Origin: Ignavibacteriota bacterium
Lineage (GTDB): Bacteria > Bacteroidota > Ignavibacteria > Ignavibacteriales > Melioribacteraceae
Length of the DNA: 64,000 nucleotides
Direction: 5' to 3'
NCBI GenBank assembly: GCA_016708125.1
Contig: JADJGF010000001.1
Span: forward strand, 2,192,001 to 2,256,000
Numbering within the stretch: the first letter of the stretch is position 1; each line of letters begins with the position of its first letter. Below the pieces are notes generated by a model. The model did not search any database and had not been told where the DNA came from. It worked only from the letters and a program-made list of their open reading frames with translations. The position numbers and the translations under genes were made by a program. Below, in pieces: positions 44,338 to 54,409 of the stretch.

Positions 44338-47322
44338 GTGTTTGGTATGATCAATCACTTATTGAGCAAAAGCTTTTTCCATATTCAATTTATCTATTTA
44401 ATATTTTTATTTGGATCTGAAGGGATACATGCATCTAATACTGGTAAAATAAATGGATTAGTTATAGAAGCTGCAACTAAAGAACCTTTAATTGGAGTTA
44501 ATATTTACATAGAAAGTTTAAATAGAGGAACCGCTTCCGATATCGATGGAAAATTTATTATCCTTGCAATTCCTCCTGGCAGTTATGATGTAAAAATATC
44601 ATACATAGGTTATCAAACTGTTATAGTAAGTGATGTTAAAATCATAATTGATAGAACAACTAACATCGATGTTGAAATGAATAAAATTTCCATCGAATTA
44701 GAAGAAGAAATTGTAGTAAGTGCAAGAAAACCTCCTATTGCGATGGATGTTTCTTCAAGTAAGCGAGATATTGAGATTGCAGAAGTGGAAACGGTTCCAA
44801 TGATTGATTTTAATAGTTTACTCAATCTTCAGCCAGGAACTATTTACAAACCAAGAACTAATGATTCTCAGGAACAAATAACAAATGAATTATCAATAAG
44901 GGGTGGCACAGGGGTTGGAGTTTTTGTTGATGGCTTAAATATAACAGAAGCATTATCAAGTGGATCGTTAACCAACTTTAATCTAAGTTCTCTAAAAGCA
45001 GCTGAAATTCTGACTGGTGGTTTTAATGCAGAATATGGAAACATTAGATCAGGTGTTATAAATGTTGTAACAAAAGACGGCACCGAAAAATATCAATTTA
45101 GTGCAGATTTAAAATACAGCCCTGCTGCAAGAAAACATTTTGGTGAGTCAATTTTTGATCAAAAATCTGCTCCGGAATGGCTTTTATATGGATACGATGA
45201 TGCACTTTACGGCAATGATGGAACTCATGATCCAAATAATCCAGATAGTTATTGGGAATATTTTTCAATATATGATACTGTTTATGGATTTACTCCGGAA
45301 CAAGCTCAAGAAGTGTGGAAATATCAACATAGAGAAAGAGATTATGGACATAAACCGGACTATATTATTGATGCAAGTTTAGGTGGGCCAATTCCATTTT
45401 TAAACTATGTAACTGATGCAAATTTATTAAAATTCTTTACAAGCTTACGATATGAATACAATATGTTTGCAATTCCATTATCAAGAGATCATTTTGAAGA
45501 CTTAAACTGGTTTTGGAAATTTACACTTAATCCAGGTTCGGCAATGAAAATTAATTTTCAAGGAACATATCAGCAGAACTTATCTAGCACGACATATAAT
45601 ACTCCACAAGTTTCAGTAACAACAACTGAACAGTCTATTTACAGTATGCAGTATCCACTTACAAAATATTATCAGGCTATGAGATCTGTTGCAGACAGGT
45701 ATAGAAATCAATTTGCTATAAATCTTACTCATGCCTTTTCTGAAAACTCATTTTATGATTTTAAAGTTTCATATTTATTACGCAGATCTTTCGTAAATCA
45801 TGCTGATTTAAGAAGTAATGATATTGTATTTACCGTTGGAAATGTTGGATTTAACGAACAACCTTATGGCTGGACACCGTATGATGTTGCAGATTTTGGG
45901 GGAAGAGAAAGTGAGTTTGGAATTACAACTTCGGGTTATTCATTCATACTCGGTGGCCATGGCAAAGAAAGGGATTATTCCAAAGAAACTCTAATAAATA
46001 CAAGATTTGATTTAGTTAGTCAAGTAAATAAATTTCATCAAATAAAAACTGGTTTTGAATTTAATTATGATGATATGGATATGGATCACGGTCTTGTTCA
46101 GATATCTCCGCCACTAATTAAACATGATAAATTTAGACAAATACCAATTAAACTTGCCGGTTATGCTCAGGATAAAATAGAGTTTAGCGGAATGGTTGCA
46201 AATCTTGGTGTAAGATTTGATTATACCGATAGAAGAGGCACTTATTATACTGATATGTTTACAGATTATTTTACGCTCGATAGTTTAAGTTTAGCTCCAA
46301 AAAAGAAAATTGATCCATTTTTTTACGTAAGCCCCAGAATCGGTATTTCACATCCAATTAGTGAAAGAAGCAAATTGTTTTTTAATTATGGGCACTTTTA
46401 TGATGAGCCGGGCGTTCTCTATCTATATAATAAAAGAGAAAGGTATGGCGGATTTTATGATAGAATTGAAAACACTAATTTAAAACCACAAAGAACAATT
46501 GGTTATGAACTAGGCTTTGAACAACAAATAGGTGATGAATATTTATTACATATTTCAGGTTATTATAGAGATATCACTAACCAAATTAAATGGGTGACAT
46601 ATTATTCGGAAGCTGGAAATACAATATCATCATATACAAATGGAAATTATGCAGATTCAAGAGGATTAGAAGCCATTTTTGAAAAAAAACTAGGTCAATT
46701 TTTTATAGGTAACTTGAGTTTCGATTACTTAATTACTTCATCTGGCGATTTTGGTGAAGCTGTTTTTTATGAAGATGTATTAAAAAGTCCAGTTGAAAGT
46801 AGTAGTAGTCAATATACGCCAGGAGCTCAATACTCAATACTTGCAAATTTAACTTTTAAGACTCCTATAGATTTTGGAAAAGATATTCTTGACTTTGATC
46901 TATTTGGAGATTGGGTACTAAACTTTACACATGAATATAGAAGTGGAAAAACATTTACATATAATCCAAAAAATCTACCTGGTGTTAATAATAATCTGAG
47001 ATGGAGACCTCATCAAAATACAAATTTAAGATTATCAAAAGGTTTGAATATAGAAGGTATTAATTGCCAAGTTTATCTTGAAGTTTACAATTTATTTAAT
47101 GTAAAAGAATTAAACAGTAATCTGAGATCATTATTATTGCCTTATTTGAAACTTTACAACGAATATTTAGAATCGTTAATTCTTCCCGAAGAAGGTGGAA
47201 ATGATCAACCAGGGGATTATAAAGCAGATCATATAAAGCTACCAAATCCTGGTGATATCCCAACTCAATTGCTCTTCAATAGTCCTAGAGATATTTATTT
47301 TGGGATAAAGATTAATTTTTAA
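44338..47322 (+). CDS. TonB-dependent receptor, second cassette
   Basis: A 994-residue outer-membrane receptor: signal region, CarboxypepD_reg-like domain (about 35-120, GKINGLVIEAATKEPLIGVN), plug (about 130-245, NSLLNLQPGTIYK, RGGTGVGVFVDGLN, GGFNAEYGNIRSGVINVVTK) and barrel ending FGIKINF. It parallels the receptor at 21.5 kb in architecture and gene order. The computed start is GTG 44338; ATG 44347 (MINHLLSK) is equally plausible and gives a better signal peptide. It leads a run of rightward genes with gaps under 50 bp that ends in GlcNAc catabolism, so uptake of GlcNAc-containing oligosaccharides is the best guess. Confidence 0.9.
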   Translation: MFGMINHLLSKSFFHIQFIYLIFLFGSEGIHASNTGKINGLVIEAATKEPLIGVNIYIESLNRGTASDIDGKFIILAIPPGSYDVKISYIGYQTVIVSDVKIIIDRTTNIDVEMNKISIELEEEIVVSARKPPIAMDVSSSKRDIEIAEVETVPMIDFNSLLNLQPGTIYKPRTNDSQEQITNELSIRGGTGVGVFVDGLNITEALSSGSLTNFNLSSLKAAEILTGGFNAEYGNIRSGVINVVTKDGTEKYQFSADLKYSPAARKHFGESIFDQKSAPEWLLYGYDDALYGNDGTHDPNNPDSYWEYFSIYDTVYGFTPEQAQEVWKYQHRERDYGHKPDYIIDASLGGPIPFLNYVTDANLLKFFTSLRYEYNMFAIPLSRDHFEDLNWFWKFTLNPGSAMKINFQGTYQQNLSSTTYNTPQVSVTTTEQSIYSMQYPLTKYYQAMRSVADRYRNQFAINLTHAFSENSFYDFKVSYLLRRSFVNHADLRSNDIVFTVGNVGFNEQPYGWTPYDVADFGGRESEFGITTSGYSFILGGHGKERDYSKETLINTRFDLVSQVNKFHQIKTGFEFNYDDMDMDHGLVQISPPLIKHDKFRQIPIKLAGYAQDKIEFSGMVANLGVRFDYTDRRGTYYTDMFTDYFTLDSLSLAPKKKIDPFFYVSPRIGISHPISERSKLFFNYGHFYDEPGVLYLYNKRERYGGFYDRIENTNLKPQRTIGYELGFEQQIGDEYLLHISGYYRDITNQIKWVTYYSEAGNTISSYTNGNYADSRGLEAIFEKKLGQFFIGNLSFDYLITSSGDFGEAVFYEDVLKSPVESSSSQYTPGAQYSILANLTFKTPIDFGKDILDFDLFGDWVLNFTHEYRSGKTFTYNPKNLPGVNNNLRWRPHQNTNLRLSKGLNIEGINCQVYLEVYNLFNVKELNSNLRSLLLPYLKLYNEYLESLILPEEGGNDQPGDYKADHIKLPNPGDIPTQLLFNSPRDIYFGIKINF

Positions 47323-47332
47323 TGGAGCTTGT

Positions 47333-49297
47333 ATGAAATTGAATTTAATTATAAAAGTAACTTTAATTTTTCTTGCATTTCAATTATCACTTGTTGCCCA
47401 AAAGAAATTTGAGCATCACATAAATCGTTTGGCATTAGAGGTTAGTGAAAATGGGGCATCACTCTATAGAGATAATACAATTCTATATCCAACTTGGCCA
47501 TATGATACAAGATATTATAATTTCTCATCAAGGAAAATGTATATTGAATCTTGGGGTGTATGGATGGGTGCAAAGAACTTTATGGGTGTTGGTGACACAA
47601 TTGCAAAAGATGCATTTGTTGCTTGCGGAAATATGTATTTGGATATTAATAATATTGTTCCACTAAGTTTGCAAAAAAGAATTCGTTATCCATATCCTAC
47701 CGTAAGAATTGATGACGGTTCAGGAAGACTTAAAGTAGAAAGTTTTGATGATGTTAATTTAGTAACTTCATTAATATGTGATGAACAAATTGAAAGTGTC
47801 TGGACAACTTCATTGGGAATTACAGTTCAATTAAAAACTTATGCATACGCAGTCGAAGGTCATAAAAATTATATTATCTATGATTATAAATTTCTAAATA
47901 CGGGAAATGTAGATTCGGACGATCTTACTAAGGAATTAAATAAACAGCTTAATGATGTTTATTTTGGGATTTCATTTTCTACAGATATAAAACCCAGATT
48001 TGGCGGAACAGAGATGGATGATAACTATGAATATTTTGGTTCAACTTATGATGATTGGGTAAAGGGCGATAAAACTGCAGATTCTACAAGGGTTTTAATT
48101 GCGTGGGATGGAGATCATGTTGATACTGAAAATTATGATCCGGATCCAATTACACAAGAACCAAGAGTACCGGGTTATTATGGTTTGGGCATTCTTCATG
48201 TTGATAAACAAGCTATTGATGATTTGGAATCCGGTTCTTCAGATGATCCTTCTCAACCCAAAAATGTAACCGATGCATCCGGTCTTGAATCAAGCCCAAG
48301 CACACAAATTCAAAAATTATCTCAAGGAGGAAATGAAAATTTTGCCAGTTATGGTGCGGGTAATTTTTTAATGAGTTTTGGACCATATAATATTCCGGTA
48401 AACGAAGATGTGCGAATAGTATTAGTTCAAGTTATTGATGGCATTTCAAGAGAAAAAGCTGAAGATCTTGGAATGAAATTATTGAATGGAAATATTACTA
48501 AAGAAGAATATAATTCCGAAGTATCAACAGGCAGAGATTCCTTATTTAAATCACTTAACGGAGCAAAAATTGCTTTCAAAAGAAAATATAATATTCCCGA
48601 TCCCTTGCCATCTCCCGATTCGATTTATGTTGCCACAGGAATAGGAAATATTAAAATTAATTGGTCAAAAAGTGCTGAAAGTGCAATAGATCCTGATTCT
48701 AAAAAAGCAGATTTTGCTGGATATAGACTTTACAGAGCTGCAATATCTCCTGAAAATAAATGGGAAAAAATTCTTGAAGTTGGAGGAAATACCGGACTTC
48801 CGATTGTACACTCATATATTGATTCAAATGTAATAATGGGATTTGATTATTATTATGCTGTTACAGCATTTGATGATGGTTTGAATAATTATCTAAAACC
48901 TGGACAACCATTAGAAAGTTCAAAGCTTACATCTACGGCTTATGTTGGAACCTCGGCCGCAATGGAACCTCAAGCAAGTCACAATTCATTTAAGAAAAAT
49001 CTTCGGGTTGTTCCAAATCCATTTAATATACGCTCAGTCAATTATGGCGATCCCAACAATCCAAGTGATTTAGAAAATAATAAATTATTATTTGTCGGAC
49101 TTCCGGGTATTTGTAAAATTCGAATTTTTACGGTAGCCGGTGATTTAGTAAAAACAATTTATCATACAAGTGGATTAGGTTCTGAAGAATGGGATCAAGT
49201 TACTGATTCAAATCAATATATTGTAAGCGGAATTTATATTGCACATGTAGAATCCGAATTGGGAGATGAAATAATAAAATTTGTGGTGATAAGATGA
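47333..49297 (+). CDS. Secreted protein with VVPNP-type C-terminal domain, second cassette
   Basis: A 654-residue exported protein (signal peptide 1-22, ending LVAQ; no lipobox). The N-terminal 350 residues are unique and beta-rich (SRKMYIESWGVWMGAKNF). The C-terminal part shares a fibronectin-like stretch (DFAGYRLYRAA, GFDYYYAVTAFDDG) and terminal domain (LRVVPNPFNI, IRIFTVAGDLVKTIYH, GIYIAHVE) with the large protein at 24.3-27.8 kb. It lies 10 bp after the TonB receptor and overlaps the PorV-like gene by 4 bp (ATGA). The conserved position suggests a functional partner of the receptor, in the place of SusD. Confidence 0.78.
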   Translation: MKLNLIIKVTLIFLAFQLSLVAQKKFEHHINRLALEVSENGASLYRDNTILYPTWPYDTRYYNFSSRKMYIESWGVWMGAKNFMGVGDTIAKDAFVACGNMYLDINNIVPLSLQKRIRYPYPTVRIDDGSGRLKVESFDDVNLVTSLICDEQIESVWTTSLGITVQLKTYAYAVEGHKNYIIYDYKFLNTGNVDSDDLTKELNKQLNDVYFGISFSTDIKPRFGGTEMDDNYEYFGSTYDDWVKGDKTADSTRVLIAWDGDHVDTENYDPDPITQEPRVPGYYGLGILHVDKQAIDDLESGSSDDPSQPKNVTDASGLESSPSTQIQKLSQGGNENFASYGAGNFLMSFGPYNIPVNEDVRIVLVQVIDGISREKAEDLGMKLLNGNITKEEYNSEVSTGRDSLFKSLNGAKIAFKRKYNIPDPLPSPDSIYVATGIGNIKINWSKSAESAIDPDSKKADFAGYRLYRAAISPENKWEKILEVGGNTGLPIVHSYIDSNVIMGFDYYYAVTAFDDGLNNYLKPGQPLESSKLTSTAYVGTSAAMEPQASHNSFKKNLRVVPNPFNIRSVNYGDPNNPSDLENNKLLFVGLPGICKIRIFTVAGDLVKTIYHTSGLGSEEWDQVTDSNQYIVSGIYIAHVESELGDEIIKFVVIR

Positions 49298-50319
49298 AAA
49301 AACTAAAGATCTTTCAAATCACTTTTATTTTAATTCTTACATCATCCAAATTTTTTGGTCAAGATAATTTTAATAAAGTTGCACAAAGCGGAATGCAGTT
49401 TTTAAAAGTAGGTGTAGGCGCTGAAATGGTAGGAAGAGGCGAGGCAGGTATTTCAAATATTAAAGGTGTTTCTGCAATGTTCTGGAATCCTGCTGGTTTA
49501 GCTGAACTTGAAGGCAACGAATTTATTTTTAGTCACAATGCTTGGATTGCAGATATTTCAATGAATGCTGTTGGAATTGGAATGAATTTATATGATTGGG
49601 GAACATTTGGGATTAATTTGGTTTGGATGGATTATGGTGAACTATACAAAACTTCGGTTGCTTCATCAATTGAAGAATCTGCACAATATGGTTACGTTGA
49701 CGAAGGCACATTTTCACCTTCAGATTTAGCTGTTGGACTAAGTTATTCTAAAAAAGTTACCTCACAATTTTCATTTGGCGGACAAATAAAATATATTTAT
49801 GAAAATTATGGCAGTAATAGAACCATAAATACTACTGGAGAAATTAAGAATACAAATAATACAATGTCTGCTTTTTGTTTTGATTTTGGTACACTTTACT
49901 ATCCGGGATATGAAAGTTTGGCTTTATCAATGACAATACAAAATTTCTCAACAGACTTAAAATATCAACATGAAACATTTAGCACACCGCTTACTTTCAA
50001 AATAGGACTTTCAATGAATATGCTTGATTTTTTTGATGATAAATCGAGTAACGAATTATTATTTGCTATTGATGCTTTGCATCCAAGAGATTATTCGGAA
50101 AGATTAAATATTGGATTAGAATATAGCTATTTAGGTATGTTTAAGTTAAGAAGTGGTTACAGATTTAATTACGATGAAGGGAATTTTACTGCAGGTGCAG
50201 GGATTAGATATTCACTTTCAAACTCACTTGGTTTAAAAATGGATGTAAGTTATATTATTATGTCATCTGGAAGATTTTCTTGGCCGTTACAATTAACTGC
50301 CGGATTAATTATGTTCTAG
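49294..50319 (+). CDS. PorV/UPF0164-family outer-membrane protein, second cassette
   Basis: A 341-residue protein with a signal peptide (1-22) and the PorV-like opening GMQFLKVGVGAEMVGRGEAG and AMFWNPAGLAELEG, then a beta-barrel pattern to LTAGLIMF. It is a paralogue of the 27.9-kb gene (shared ALHPxD motif and barrel spacing). Translation is coupled to the preceding gene through an ATGA overlap. It may carry the co-encoded secreted protein or act as a hydrophobic channel. The role is inferred from T9SS PorV. Confidence 0.85.
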   Translation: MKKLKIFQITFILILTSSKFFGQDNFNKVAQSGMQFLKVGVGAEMVGRGEAGISNIKGVSAMFWNPAGLAELEGNEFIFSHNAWIADISMNAVGIGMNLYDWGTFGINLVWMDYGELYKTSVASSIEESAQYGYVDEGTFSPSDLAVGLSYSKKVTSQFSFGGQIKYIYENYGSNRTINTTGEIKNTNNTMSAFCFDFGTLYYPGYESLALSMTIQNFSTDLKYQHETFSTPLTFKIGLSMNMLDFFDDKSSNELLFAIDALHPRDYSERLNIGLEYSYLGMFKLRSGYRFNYDEGNFTAGAGIRYSLSNSLGLKMDVSYIIMSSGRFSWPLQLTAGLIMF

Positions 50320-50368
50320 AAATTTTAAAATTATGAAAGTGTATGGATTAATTAATGAGAGTAATTAA

Positions 50369-51616
50369 ATGCAAAATACAAATCAAAGTACTATAAAAGG
50401 TCAAACCCTTTTACGCCAAAGAAATGTTACCGTTGTAGTTGGAAAAATTAGTTCAGATGGTCCAATTACTCAAAGAGAAATTGTTAATTCAACGGGAATA
50501 AGTTTTGCGAAAGTAAATACAATTACTTCAATATTGAATAAAATTGGATTAACTATTGAAAATGGCAAAGAAGAATCAAATGGTGGAAGAAGATCAACAT
50601 TATTTGATATTAACCCAAACTATAGATATGCAGTTGGAATTCAATTATCACATACCAGAATTCAAACAATTATTGGAAACCTAAAGGGTAAAATTTTATT
50701 CGAAGAAAACTTTTCATATGATAAGAATGTTGGAAAAGAAGCCGTTACAAATTTAATGTTGGAATCGATTGAAAGAACAATAAATAAATCAAATATTCCA
50801 ATGAATAAATTCTTGGGAATAGGAGTTGCAATTGCCGGTTTATTTAATCCGAATGATGGAACCGCATTACCTTTTCCGCACCTAGTAAAATGGGGAAACG
50901 TTTCGTTCAAAGATATTATTGCCGAAAAGTTTAATCTTCCTTGTTATGTAAATAACGTGGCAAATGCCGCTGCTCTAGCTGAATTAAATTATGGTTTAGG
51001 AAAAGGAATTAATAGCTTCTTGTATCTTAATGTTGGCTCCGGACTTGGTATGGGAATTATCTTTGATGGAAAATTATATGAAGGTATTTCAGGATCGGCG
51101 GGTGAGTTCGGTCATATATCGGTTGATGATCACGGTCCACTTTGTGAGTGCGGAAACTTAGGCTGTTTGGAAGCAATTGCAAGCACACAAGCAATAGTTA
51201 AACAAGCGCAAACTCTTTTGCAGCAAGGTGTAGCTTCAAATATACTAACTATTGTAAATGATGATATTACAAAACTCGATTTTGATATAATCTGTAAAGC
51301 CGCAAACGAAAGTGACAAGCTTGCATTTAATCTTATTGATAAAATGGGACAAAATCTTGGTGAGGGTATTGTAACAATAATAAATTTGTTTAATCCGGCA
51401 AGAGTAATTATTGGCGGGAAGATTAGTTGTGCACGAAATTTAGTTACAAATTCAATTATGAATATAGTACAGAAAAGAGCTTTGGAAATACCGCGAAGAC
51501 ATACTGATATTGTGTTTTCTCAAATGGGCGGGCATTCCGGCACTATTGGTGCAATAGTTCCGGTAATTGAAAAATTCTTTAAAGAACAAATAAATATATG
51601 GATTGATGAAAATTAA
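50369..51616 (+). CDS. ROK-family transcriptional regulator (NagC/XylR-like)
   Basis: A 415-residue regulator. A winged helix-turn-helix (about 20-75, SSDGPITQREIVNSTGISFA) precedes a ROK sugar-binding domain with GVAIAGLFNP, the GSGLGMGIIFDGKLYEG loop, the zinc site GHISVDDHGPLCECGNLGCL and a C-terminal IIGGKIS. The kinase motif NDANAA reads NVANAA (196-201), so the catalytic aspartate is missing and kinase activity is unlikely. Its place at the head of the GlcNAc genes matches NagC-type repressors that respond to GlcNAc-6-phosphate or GlcNAc. Operators were not identified. Confidence 0.9.
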   Translation: MQNTNQSTIKGQTLLRQRNVTVVVGKISSDGPITQREIVNSTGISFAKVNTITSILNKIGLTIENGKEESNGGRRSTLFDINPNYRYAVGIQLSHTRIQTIIGNLKGKILFEENFSYDKNVGKEAVTNLMLESIERTINKSNIPMNKFLGIGVAIAGLFNPNDGTALPFPHLVKWGNVSFKDIIAEKFNLPCYVNNVANAAALAELNYGLGKGINSFLYLNVGSGLGMGIIFDGKLYEGISGSAGEFGHISVDDHGPLCECGNLGCLEAIASTQAIVKQAQTLLQQGVASNILTIVNDDITKLDFDIICKAANESDKLAFNLIDKMGQNLGEGIVTIINLFNPARVIIGGKISCARNLVTNSIMNIVQKRALEIPRRHTDIVFSQMGGHSGTIGAIVPVIEKFFKEQINIWIDEN

Positions 51617-51642
51617 TTTTTTTTCAAAAAACTGATACAAGT

Positions 51643-52728
51643 ATGAAAAAGATAAAAATTGCAACAGTTGGGGTTGGTCGTTTTGGAATATATCATCTAC
51701 ATGCCTTTAAACAACTAGAAGATTTTTATGATATTGAATTGAAAGCAGCATCAGATTTGGACGAAGCTAAACGTAATTTAGTTAAAGATCAGTTTGGCAT
51801 TCAGGTTTACGAAAACTTTATTGAAATGATTGATAAAGAAAATTTAGATGCAATTTCAATTGCTACGCAGGATCATCTTCATAGGGAAATAGCTCTGTAT
51901 GCTTTATCAAAAGGGCTCCATGTATTTGTTGAAAAGCCGCTTGATATCTCAAGCTATGGTTCTTTTGAAATGATTTCGCTTGCAGCAAACAATCAGTTAT
52001 TACTTCAAATTGATTTTCACAAAAGATATGATCCGTTTCATATTGAAATTAAACAGTTAATTGATCAAGGCAAGTTTGGTAAATTCCTTTATGGTTATTG
52101 TTATATGGAAGATAAAATTGTTGTTCCAAGAGATTGGTTTGCTGATTGGGTTAATAATACATCTCCTATATGGTTTTTAGGATCAAACTTTATTGATTTG
52201 ATAAGTTGGATGATGAATAGTAAAGTTGTTAGTGTTTATGCAAAAGGTCAAAAAATAAAACTAAAAGAATTGGGATTTGATACATACGATTCGATACAAA
52301 GTATGGTAAGTTTTGATAATGATGCTGTTATAACTTTTGATAGTTCGTGGGTATTACCAGAACAATTTTCTTCAATTGTTAATCAAGGTTTTCGACTTGT
52401 GGGAACAGAAGGTATTGTTGAAGCTGATTCTCATAATAGAGGGACAACATCTTGTTTTACATCTGAATCCGGCATACGTAATCATAATTCCGGATTTATG
52501 CATTCAGGCAAAAATGTAAATGGAAAAACAATTTATGAAGGATATGGAATAAAAAGTATTCAGCATTTTGCAGAGAATTTATACTTTTTGAAAAATGGAG
52601 GATCACTTGACGATTTGAAAGGTACGTATCCTTCTGGAGCAGATGGTCATGAAGTTACAAAAGTTACCGAGGCAATTCATCTTAGCTTGGAGTATGGAGA
52701 AAGTATAAATTTGAAAATCTTGAAATAG
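51643..52728 (+). CDS. Gfo/Idh/MocA family oxidoreductase
   Basis: A 361-residue NAD(P)-dependent oxidoreductase. The Rossmann fingerprint is VGVGRFGIYHLHAF (8-21), the acidic residue ending beta-2 is in AASDLD, and the family's EKP motif is at about 98-100 (VFVEKPLDIS). The C-terminal substrate domain follows. Members oxidise or reduce sugar hydroxyls, including aminosugar derivatives. It lies 26 bp after the ROK gene and 11 bp before a GH20 gene, so it is probably part of the GlcNAc operon, perhaps for a modified sugar. The exact substrate cannot be read from sequence. Confidence 0.88.
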   Translation: MKKIKIATVGVGRFGIYHLHAFKQLEDFYDIELKAASDLDEAKRNLVKDQFGIQVYENFIEMIDKENLDAISIATQDHLHREIALYALSKGLHVFVEKPLDISSYGSFEMISLAANNQLLLQIDFHKRYDPFHIEIKQLIDQGKFGKFLYGYCYMEDKIVVPRDWFADWVNNTSPIWFLGSNFIDLISWMMNSKVVSVYAKGQKIKLKELGFDTYDSIQSMVSFDNDAVITFDSSWVLPEQFSSIVNQGFRLVGTEGIVEADSHNRGTTSCFTSESGIRNHNSGFMHSGKNVNGKTIYEGYGIKSIQHFAENLYFLKNGGSLDDLKGTYPSGADGHEVTKVTEAIHLSLEYGESINLKILK

Positions 52729-52739
52729 GTCAATACATA

Positions 52740-54383
52740 ATGCTTAAAAGATTTCTTTTCTATAAATCTGTTTATTTTTTTTCAATCCTATCAGTCATTA
52801 ATCTTAATGCGCAAGAACCCCTAATTATTTTTCATTTCGATTTTAATTCAGTTTCTCTAAAAAAAGATTATATACAAAAGTGGCTTAAAAAAGCTTCTGA
52901 TATGGGTTATAACGCTGTATTGTGGGAAGTTGAAGATGAAATAAAATGGGAAACTTGTCCGGAATGTGTTAGTCCGGATGCTTTTTCAAAAGATGAATTT
53001 AAAGAAATATTAGCTTACTCTAAAAGTTTAGGTTTAGAACCAATTCCACTATTACAAACTATCGGACATGGTGAATATGTTTTACAAAATGAAAAATATT
53101 TTCCGTTAAGAGAAGATTTAAATCGTTATGATTGTTATTGCACAAGCAATAAAGATGTAAAAAAATTCCTAATGAAATGGGTAGATGAATATTTAGAATT
53201 ATTTGGCGAACTAAAATATTTTCATCTTGGCGGCGATGAAGCTTACGCATTTGCATCTTGCAAAATTTGCAAAAGCACTGCCAACGAAATAGGCGAAAAT
53301 AAATTATATGCTGATTACTTGACCGAGATTGCAAAACCAATTCTTGATAAAGGAATTAGACCAGGCGTGTGGAGTGATATGTTATTAAGTAATCCGAACG
53401 AAATAAATGTATTACCAAAAGAATTCATTATTTGGGATTGGAATTATTGGGATGGTGATTCAGCACTGGAAAGAGTTATGGTTTGGGGAAAAGGCAGATT
53501 CGCAAAAGATGAAATTGATAAAACAATTATTGATAATTTCCCGGAAATATTTGATAACAATAAAAATTTACGATCTTTTTACACAAGCGATTTTCTAAAA
53601 AGAAATGGTTACGATGTTGTTCTTTGCAGTACTTCTCGTTCACATGGTGATGGTTTTTTTGCGGGTAGAAATAATCTGCATTCGGAAAATATAATTGGCG
53701 CTGCGCGAAAATCTTCTAAAGAAAATTTATTAGGAACGTGCGTAACTAATTGGGCTGTTCGTATTCCAAATTTTGAAACTCAAGAACAGTGGTTTTATTT
53801 AGCCCCATTAACTATTAAAAATCCTTCTTTTACTTATAATGAGTTAATTAAAACAACCTCAATTGCACTATTTGATTTTAATGGTACAGAATTATTTGAT
53901 GATTTTAATAAAATTGGATTTTCATTTCCTCTTGCAAATACTAATACTACCGGCATAATGTGGACTGGACTTAAGGATTCTAAACCGGCACCTAATAATT
54001 ATATAAATGAACTAATTGCTAGATGGAAAGCAAATGAGCAATTCAGCACAAATGCTGAAATAATAAAAAGTTCAGTTGATATAATTGCTAAGGGTATTTA
54101 CGATTTTAATTTGCATATCCCAAAAGCTAATAGCGGATTCGAGATACTAAACAATTGGTCAAAAGCCGGATATTTTAATTATTGGCAATCAATTATTGCA
54201 AATGAAATTATTAATGTTGAAAGTGGAAAATCATCAAACAAAAAAGAGGAATTTGTTAAGCTACTTTATTCATTAAAAAAAGAATATATAAACTGGGCTT
54301 CAAGTTGGATGACAGATAAATCTGCCGATCAAAATGCATGTCTAATTTATGACTCAATCATATATTATTTTCTAAACCAATGA
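52740..54383 (+). CDS. GH20-like beta-N-acetylhexosaminidase, short form
   Basis: A 547-residue exported protein (signal peptide about 1-24). The GH20 hallmark HLGGDEAY carries the D166-E167 catalytic pair of substrate-assisted catalysis. Upstream TIM-barrel strands (DMGYNAVLWEVEDE, GLEPIPLLQTIGHGEYVL) fit. It lacks the usual GH20b N-terminal domain, and cysteines cluster near the active site (CPECV, CYC, SCKIC). It should release terminal GlcNAc or GalNAc from oligosaccharides in the periplasm. It differs clearly from the full-length GH20 further along, so the two may act on different linkages or ends. Confidence 0.8.
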   Translation: MLKRFLFYKSVYFFSILSVINLNAQEPLIIFHFDFNSVSLKKDYIQKWLKKASDMGYNAVLWEVEDEIKWETCPECVSPDAFSKDEFKEILAYSKSLGLEPIPLLQTIGHGEYVLQNEKYFPLREDLNRYDCYCTSNKDVKKFLMKWVDEYLELFGELKYFHLGGDEAYAFASCKICKSTANEIGENKLYADYLTEIAKPILDKGIRPGVWSDMLLSNPNEINVLPKEFIIWDWNYWDGDSALERVMVWGKGRFAKDEIDKTIIDNFPEIFDNNKNLRSFYTSDFLKRNGYDVVLCSTSRSHGDGFFAGRNNLHSENIIGAARKSSKENLLGTCVTNWAVRIPNFETQEQWFYLAPLTIKNPSFTYNELIKTTSIALFDFNGTELFDDFNKIGFSFPLANTNTTGIMWTGLKDSKPAPNNYINELIARWKANEQFSTNAEIIKSSVDIIAKGIYDFNLHIPKANSGFEILNNWSKAGYFNYWQSIIANEIINVESGKSSNKKEEFVKLLYSLKKEYINWASSWMTDKSADQNACLIYDSIIYYFLNQ

Positions 54384-54409
54384 TTTACTAATTCCTTAAA
54401 GAGAAAAAA

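Noticed and set aside
50369..51616. ROK protein as the missing GlcNAc kinase
   Set aside because: It has an N-terminal HTH and lacks the catalytic aspartate in the NDANAA-type motif.
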